This document shows positions 49,471 through 51,005 of a DNA stretch of 51,005 nt, piece by piece. The notes under the pieces were generated by a model. The model ran no database searches. It was not told the origin of the DNA and saw only the letters and a program-made list of their open reading frames with translations. This DNA is from Hespellia sp. (GTDB lineage Bacteria > Bacillota > Clostridia > Lachnospirales > Lachnospiraceae), in the NCBI GenBank assembly GCA_028694105.1, contig JAQUUC010000020.1:1-51005 (forward strand), written 5' to 3'. The stretch's first letter is position 1; every line of letters begins with the position of its first letter. Position numbers and translations under genes: made by a program.

Positions 49471-50121
49471 CTACTTGTAATAATTCATCTTTTCTTCCAT
49501 CTTTTCCATAATCATCGCAACTATGAAGTTAAAGATGTAATAGATGATAAACGCAGCTATGTACGGAACCATGGATGTCTGCGCCGCCGCAATCTGCTTG
49601 GCAAGTGTGAACATCTCGGCAACTGCGAGCACAAAGGCAAGAGATGTGTCTTTTACCAGCGTAATGACTTCGTTTGTAACCGATGGCAGAATGCGTTTGA
49701 TAACCTGTGGAAAAATAATATAGAAAAAGGTCTGCACCTTATTATATCCCAGCAGTTTAGCCGCTTCATACTGTCCTACTCCGATGGATTCAATTCCGCC
49801 CCGGTAGATTTCCGCAAAATATGCAGCATAATTAATCGCAAATCCAATCAGAACCGCAACCATCTGATAGCTTCGGGAAATACGGATCCCAAATACATAG
49901 TACGGTCCGAAATATACCATCATCAGCTGCAGCATGAGGGGCGTTCCTCTCATGATTGAAATGTAGAACTTTGCAATCCATCTGAGCGGTGCAATTTTTG
50001 ACATACGCGCAAAAGCCACGAGTAACCCAAGTGGCAGTGAAAACACAAGTGTCAGCACAAATATTTCCAGCGAAATCAGCATTCCGCCTCCCAATTGTTG
50101 TAATAGTGTCGCAAAATCCAT
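49471..50121 (-). CDS. Polar amino acid ABC transporter, permease
   Basis: A 216-residue His/Glu/Gln/Arg/opine-type permease with about five spans. GGMLISLEIFVLTLVFSLPLGLLVAFARMS starts the domain, STMRGTPL-like ISIMRGTPLMLQLMMVY is diagnostic, and the EAA loop is YEAAKLLGYNKVQTFFYIIFPQVIKRILPS. It forms the channel with the GlnQ-like ATPase. It is preceded by an attenuating hairpin after the binding protein gene. Confidence 0.93.
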   Translation of the reverse strand: MDFATLLQQLGGGMLISLEIFVLTLVFSLPLGLLVAFARMSKIAPLRWIAKFYISIMRGTPLMLQLMMVYFGPYYVFGIRISRSYQMVAVLIGFAINYAAYFAEIYRGGIESIGVGQYEAAKLLGYNKVQTFFYIIFPQVIKRILPSVTNEVITLVKDTSLAFVLAVAEMFTLAKQIAAAQTSMVPYIAAFIIYYIFNFIVAMIMEKMEEKMNYYK

Positions 50122-50140
50122 CTCAGTTCCTCCACGTCTT

Positions 50141-50171
50141 AAAAGGTCAGGCTTATGTTGAGAGCCTGACC
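50141..50171 (-). terminator. Partial terminator between binding protein and permease genes
   Basis: On the minus strand GGTCAGGCT and AGCCTGACC form a 9-bp stem followed by TTTT. Such hairpins usually let the binding protein be made in excess over the membrane components. Confidence 0.75.
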
Positions 50172-50195
50172 GCTTTTCCTAATTATTTTTCTTTT

Positions 50196-51005
50196 TTATT
50201 TACCAAGACATAATGCTTCTGGAATGTGATCATCCTCATAGTTTGCTGCAATCTTTTCAACCGTTTTGTCCTCTACCATCTCGTCCAGGGTCTTCTGAAC
50301 CTGATCGCGGAGTGCTGTGTTTCCAAGCTTGAAACCAATTGCATACTGTTCTTTTGAAATCTCGCCTTCCAGTGCTCTTACCTTGCCGTCTTTGATGTAT
50401 CCGTAAGAAATCGCTTTGTCAATTGCTACTGCATCAGCTGCGCCTGACTCTACATCCATAACTGCTGTATTGTAATCCGGTACTTTTGTCAGATTTGCAA
50501 AAATATCAACCAGTCCCTGCTGATCTTCCAATGCTGTAAGTGCCGCTGAGCCGGCCTGAACATCGACATTCTTACCACTTAAATCTTCCGGTGTATAAAT
50601 GTCAGAATCAACACTTACAAGGAAAATCTGTGAGTTATCGATATAAGGATCAGACCATGTATAGTCATCCTCACGTCCTGTCATTGTAAATCCATTCCAG
50701 ATACAGTCGATTGTTCCTGACTCTAATTCCATATCCTTCGAATCCCAGTCGATTGGTTTCTTTACCAGTTCCCAGCTATTTCTGTCGCATACTTCCTGTG
50801 CGAGATCAAGATCGAATCCAACATACTCACCGTTATCATCCATATATCCATATGGAGGGTACTCAGCATCAAATCCAACCGTAAATGTATCGCCCTTTGC
50901 CTTCTCTGCATTGTCTGCAGCAGCTGCTGTATTTGTGTCGGAGCCGCTGTCTGCTTTCTTGGATGGGCTGCCGCAGCCGGCTGCCAAAGTTGTAACAGTC
51001 ATAAC
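50196..51005 (-). CDS. Polar amino acid ABC transporter, substrate-binding lipoprotein (5' end outside window)
   Basis: The frame is open to the window end; the seen part starts VMTVTTLAAGCGS, the end of a signal peptide with lipobox LAAGC. The mature type 2 binding fold includes FTVGFDAEYPPYGYMDDNGEYVGFDLDLAQEVC, DCIWNGFTMTGREDDYTWSDPYIDNSQIFLV and GSAALTALEDQ. A cystine/Glu/Gln-type ligand is likely. The true start lies just outside the window. Confidence 0.93.
   Translation of the reverse strand, partial: VMTVTTLAAGCGSPSKKADSGSDTNTAAAADNAEKAKGDTFTVGFDAEYPPYGYMDDNGEYVGFDLDLAQEVCDRNSWELVKKPIDWDSKDMELESGTIDCIWNGFTMTGREDDYTWSDPYIDNSQIFLVSVDSDIYTPEDLSGKNVDVQAGSAALTALEDQQGLVDIFANLTKVPDYNTAVMDVESGAADAVAIDKAISYGYIKDGKVRALEGEISKEQYAIGFKLGNTALRDQVQKTLDEMVEDKTVEKIAANYEDDHIPEALCLGK

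Noticed and set aside
1-51005. CRISPR arrays, prophage, or insertion sequences.
   Set aside because: No regularly spaced repeats, integrase, transposase or phage structural genes were seen. The only mobile-like sequence is the REP-like hairpin at 12401-12459.

Overview
This window is a chromosomal segment of a low-to-medium GC Gram-positive anaerobe, most likely a Lachnospiraceae (Clostridia) species. The signs are the Firmicute translation cluster ylxM-ffh-rpsP-khpA-rimM-trmD-rplS-lepB-rbgA-lepB-rnhB-yraN, a high-cysteine 'HCB 13'-type small protein, DUF5662, DUF1292 and LemA/DUF2207 genes, a ferredoxin-linked pyruvate oxidoreductase, and strong AGGAGG ribosome binding sites with TTGACA/TATAAT promoters. 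Genus and species cannot be fixed from the sequence alone. Most genes lie on the minus strand.

Region by region. 1-465 is the end of a nitrate/sulfonate-type ABC permease. 535-3542 is a four-subunit pyruvate:ferredoxin oxidoreductase (transcribed porG-porD-porA-porB). 3685-5572 is a GntR(YtrA-like)-ABC ATPase-permease operon with a palindrome over its promoter. 5670-6815 is an iron-sulfur aldo/keto reductase. 6924-12254 is an unusual operon, in transcription order: circularly permuted ATP-grasp, alpha-E protein, transglutaminase (interrupted by an in-frame TGA), two AspA/AstE-type hydrolases (the second without its zinc ligands), and the C-terminal remnant of a PEP/pyruvate-binding protein. 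12401-13962 holds a REP-like hairpin, tRNA-Thr(CGT) and an AAA/DUF4143 ATPase. 14203-23381 carries MscS, PgeF and the translation/secretion cluster. 23466-24838 has an S8 protease and YqeY. 25027-27873 has the cysteine-rich protein, three small unknown genes, a TruA homologue and a patatin-like lipase. 28115-30244 has an ABC-F ATPase and LuxS. 30255-33523 is a sugar-binding lipoprotein, a degenerate GH13 and a DUF5662 protein. 33665-38482 has a PduO-type adenosyltransferase, a DUF1292 protein, a UvrD-like helicase and GltX. 38512-44932 is an envelope-oriented set (LemA, DUF2207, LRR, transglutaminase-like protein, lipoprotein) ending in a Sir2-like protein. 44971-48608 is purC-purF-purB. 48770-51005 is a polar amino-acid ABC importer cut by the window end.

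Two themes stand out. First, five recognisable enzyme folds here lack residues that define catalysis: the AspA-like protein (zinc His to Arg and Gln), GH13 (nucleophile Asp to Asn and the other motifs gone), the Sir2-like protein (His to Tyr), the membrane transglutaminase-like protein (Cys to Ser) and the TruA homologue (Asp to Glu). Second, a 51-bp element that is 48/51 identical in two copies sits about 70 bp upstream of both the pyruvate oxidoreductase operon and the iron-sulfur aldo/keto reductase. It looks like a shared promoter or regulatory module for ferredoxin-linked metabolism. The best candidate for an undescribed system is the ATP-grasp/alpha-E/transglutaminase plus tandem AspA-like operon at 6924-12254, a predicted small-peptide ligation and hydrolysis module that is partly decaying in this strain.

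Functions come from recognising motifs by eye; no database search was run. Promoters and terminators are read from hexamers, spacing and stem-loops.
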